Below are positions 62,250 to 64,000 of a stretch of 64,000 bases of DNA, piece after piece (position 1 is the first letter of the stretch; every line of letters starts with the position of its first letter). The stretch spans positions 62,001-126,000 of the forward strand of contig NZ_CAKLBU010000012.1 of NCBI RefSeq assembly GCF_920984735.1. Direction: 5' to 3'. This DNA is from Pedobacter sp. Leaf250 (GTDB lineage Bacteria > Bacteroidota > Bacteroidia > Sphingobacteriales > Sphingobacteriaceae). Made by a program: the position numbers and the translations under genes. Under the pieces are notes generated by a model, which was not told the DNA's origin, ran no database searches, and was given only the letters and a program-made list of their open reading frames with translations.

Positions 62250-63667
62250 AAGATGGAAATGTTTTTGAGAATAGTAATGCATAAAATATAGATACCCAAT
62301 GCCCAGATGTATAAAGCAAATATTGAAATGAGGCTTGGGAACAAAACCTGCCAAAATGTGGGCGGGTTATAGCTAAACTCAGGATAGTGATTGTATTCTG
62401 ATTTATCTAAACGGGTGTCTTTAGCTTTATTGGCCAATTTATAAGCTTGCAAATGATTGAGGTGTTGCGCAAGTTTGAACCTGTAACTTTCAGCAGCATT
62501 TAAGAAGGTAACATAGTGCCTGAAATCAGAACCAGCCATCGACATAGAAATCGCTCTGATAGATTGATATGGGTTTAAAAATCCAGACCATTTAGAAATA
62601 TTATTTTGCTTCTCGTAGGTATTCACCAGTTCATCAAAATGTTTCTGATAAAGTTTACTGCTAAAAGCTTCACCCTCGGCCATCACAAGCCCGCCCAAAT
62701 TTACCGGTAACTGACTGGCAGAATCTACACCATATTTTTTGAGCAGTTTTTCCGTGAATTCTTTTGTTCTCTTATCCTGATCATCATGTCCATTAATTCC
62801 GTTTTTTGCCTGACGGTGAATAGCTGCATCCATTGCTGCTTTAGATGGAGTTTGGAATAATGCATCCCCTAAACTCACGGTTAATTTTGGTATCACCACG
62901 CAAAAGAATATCCAACAGCCTAAGAGTGCAATTAATGCCGTTTTTGATTGCTTGCATAAAGATGAGATGAGTACAGAACCTGTGATGAAAATGAAAAAAT
63001 ATGCTGCATAACTTAGTAGCATAGTGAATAATCTCAGGGCTGTATCGAAATTCCAGGGCTCATTGTTTATTACTAAACTCGTTAATATGGCAATCAGGAA
63101 AGCCGGAAAAATAACAATCGTAATCAGCAAACTAAAGCCCATTATTTTGCCCTTTGCAATCTGCTGAATAGATATTCCCTGGCTCATCAGCAATTTTAAT
63201 GTACCGTTTTCACGCTCCTGCGTAAAAGCATTGAAACATAAAAAAATGATTAGCAAAGGCATGAGCCACTGCATTACAAACGCCATAGTCATTTCGCCAA
63301 TTCGTATGAGCGTGTTGGATTGCTGCGCTTGTGAAAAGTTAGCGCTGTTTTGCTGGTGTGCTTCCAGGTAAACCATTGTTCCGGTATAAGGATCTAAGCC
63401 GGCATCAAGAAAACTTAATGCTGATTTTGGCCGGAATGCGTAAGAACCATAATGTGCTACGCGGTGCGGATGCCTGTCTGGTTGACTGTGAAAATCTTCT
63501 TCGGCATGATGTTGTGCCAGATTTCGCTCTGCCTGCAGTATGCTGTAACTTTTGTATCCGCTGATAATGGAAGTAAATAGCAAAATGAAAATTATTATGG
63601 CGAAAACCATAAAGCGTTTATCCCGCAATGCGGAATAAAATTCCTTTTGTGCAATTGTTCTGATCAT
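62246..63667 (-). CDS. ABC transporter permease, DUF3526 type (first subunit)
   Basis: 473-residue ABC-2-type permease paired with the following gene by a 4 bp overlap. The first helix is 'FMVFAIIIFILLFTSIISGY'. The extracytoplasmic segment is His-rich ('HHAEEDFHSQPDRHPHRVAH', then 'YGSYAFRPKSALSFLDAGLD'). 'FVMQWLMPLLIIFLCFNAFT', the coupling loop 'QERENGTLKLLMSQGISIQQ' and further helices follow. The His-rich segment might bind a metal, which would fit the neighbouring TonB receptor, but this is inference. It starts 2 bp before the ATPase stop. Confidence 0.87.
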   Translation of the reverse strand: MIRTIAQKEFYSALRDKRFMVFAIIIFILLFTSIISGYKSYSILQAERNLAQHHAEEDFHSQPDRHPHRVAHYGSYAFRPKSALSFLDAGLDPYTGTMVYLEAHQQNSANFSQAQQSNTLIRIGEMTMAFVMQWLMPLLIIFLCFNAFTQERENGTLKLLMSQGISIQQIAKGKIMGFSLLITIVIFPAFLIAILTSLVINNEPWNFDTALRLFTMLLSYAAYFFIFITGSVLISSLCKQSKTALIALLGCWIFFCVVIPKLTVSLGDALFQTPSKAAMDAAIHRQAKNGINGHDDQDKRTKEFTEKLLKKYGVDSASQLPVNLGGLVMAEGEAFSSKLYQKHFDELVNTYEKQNNISKWSGFLNPYQSIRAISMSMAGSDFRHYVTFLNAAESYRFKLAQHLNHLQAYKLANKAKDTRLDKSEYNHYPEFSYNPPTFWQVLFPSLISIFALYIWALGIYILCITILKNISIL

Positions 63668-63669
63668 CT

Positions 63670-64000
63670 TTAAGCCCTCATGTAATCCAGGTACAAACTC
63701 TCAATTTCAGAGGCATTAAAAACCGTATGATCTAAAAGGTCGATAAGCTGTCCGTTTCTCATGATACCAATGCGGTTACTGATTTCTGTTGACCGGAAAA
63801 TATCATGGGTTGCCATAAAAATGGTTGTGCCTTTTGCCGATAATCCTTTTAAAAGTTCAGAAAATTCATTACTTGCTTTGGGATCCAGACCAGAAGTTGG
63901 CTCATCAAGCAATAATACTTTGGCATCTCTGGCAACTGCAGCCGCGATACCAACCTTCTGGCGCATGCCTTTTGAGTAGCCACCTACATTTCTTTCAATC
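63670..64000 (-). CDS. ABC transporter ATP-binding protein, cut by the window end
   Basis: C-terminal 110 or so residues of an ABC ATPase on the - strand; the 5' part with Walker A lies beyond position 64000. The signature motif reads 'GGYSKGMRQKVGIAAAVA' (LSGGQ variant YSKGMRQ). Walker B is 'VLLLDEPTSGLD', and the H-loop His lies in 'TIFMATHDIFRS'. It is of the drug/lipid-exporter DRA type and energises the two DUF3526 permeases that follow at 2 bp and 4 bp junctions. The Met in 'SKGMRQ' at 63966 is internal, not a start. Confidence 0.95.
   Translation of the reverse strand, partial: IERNVGGYSKGMRQKVGIAAAVARDAKVLLLDEPTSGLDPKASNEFSELLKGLSAKGTTIFMATHDIFRSTEISNRIGIMRNGQLIDLLDHTVFNASEIESLYLDYMRA

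Noticed and set aside
1-64000. Insertion sequences, prophage or integrase signals
   Set aside because: No transposase, recombinase or phage gene was recognised among the open frames; the mobile-looking DNA consists only of short non-coding palindromes.

Overview
The window comes from an AT-rich Bacteroidota chromosome, most likely a member of the Sphingobacteriaceae close to Pedobacter. This rests on the gene families, the Bacteroidota-type TAnnTTTG promoter boxes, and dense short palindromic repeats of a kind I associate with that group. No rRNA, tRNA, CRISPR array, transposase or phage gene was seen.

Region 1 (1-14139, + strand) is part of a polysaccharide-utilisation locus aimed at rhamnose-rich pectin. 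It holds a truncated GH78 alpha-L-rhamnosidase, a DUF3826 protein, a sialidase-fold (COG4692) protein, an alpha/beta-hydrolase esterase, a Tat-exported TIM-barrel protein, a beta-helix protein fused to an L-rhamnose-mutarotase domain, a Gfo/Idh/MocA oxidoreductase, an SSS-family symporter and a second rhamnosidase. Region 2 starts with an IclR-type regulator (- strand, 14254-15027). A divergent + strand run follows: GH78, a GH43-like propeller and a GH2 beta-galactosidase. No SusC/SusD pair lies inside the window.

Region 3 (21761-29956) is the most unusual part. Two substrate-binding-protein-like proteins without export signals alternate with two class III (CaiB/BaiF) CoA-transferases. A Gfo/Idh/MocA oxidoreductase, a MaoC-type hydratase and a FucP-type sugar permease follow. 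No ABC permease or ATPase is present. Overlapping start/stop codons tie most neighbours together, suggesting a cytoplasmic CoA-dependent route for a deoxysugar or sugar acid released by the upstream enzymes.

Region 4 (30021-41522) returns to glycan hydrolysis (GH106 rhamnosidase, GH127 beta-L-arabinofuranosidase, SASA-type esterase, DUF5703 protein) and ends with an SDR and a zinc alcohol dehydrogenase that probably oxidise a released sugar. Region 5 (41841-46193, - strand) is araB-araD-araA for L-arabinose, with a repeat-filled 463 bp gap before araA. A CDGSH iron-sulfur protein follows.

Region 6 (46843-57100, + strand) is an island of small lipoproteins and membrane proteins of unknown function, including a MORN-repeat YwqK-like protein and two apparent pseudogene remnants. 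Region 7 holds a zinc alcohol dehydrogenase (57205-58248). Opposite it is a - strand cluster of an ABC-2 ATPase (cut by the window end), two DUF3526-type permeases and a TonB-dependent siderophore-type receptor.

Across regions 1-5, at least four families of palindromic repeats fill intergenic gaps. Several copies lie in-frame inside genes for secreted proteins, next to their signal peptides.
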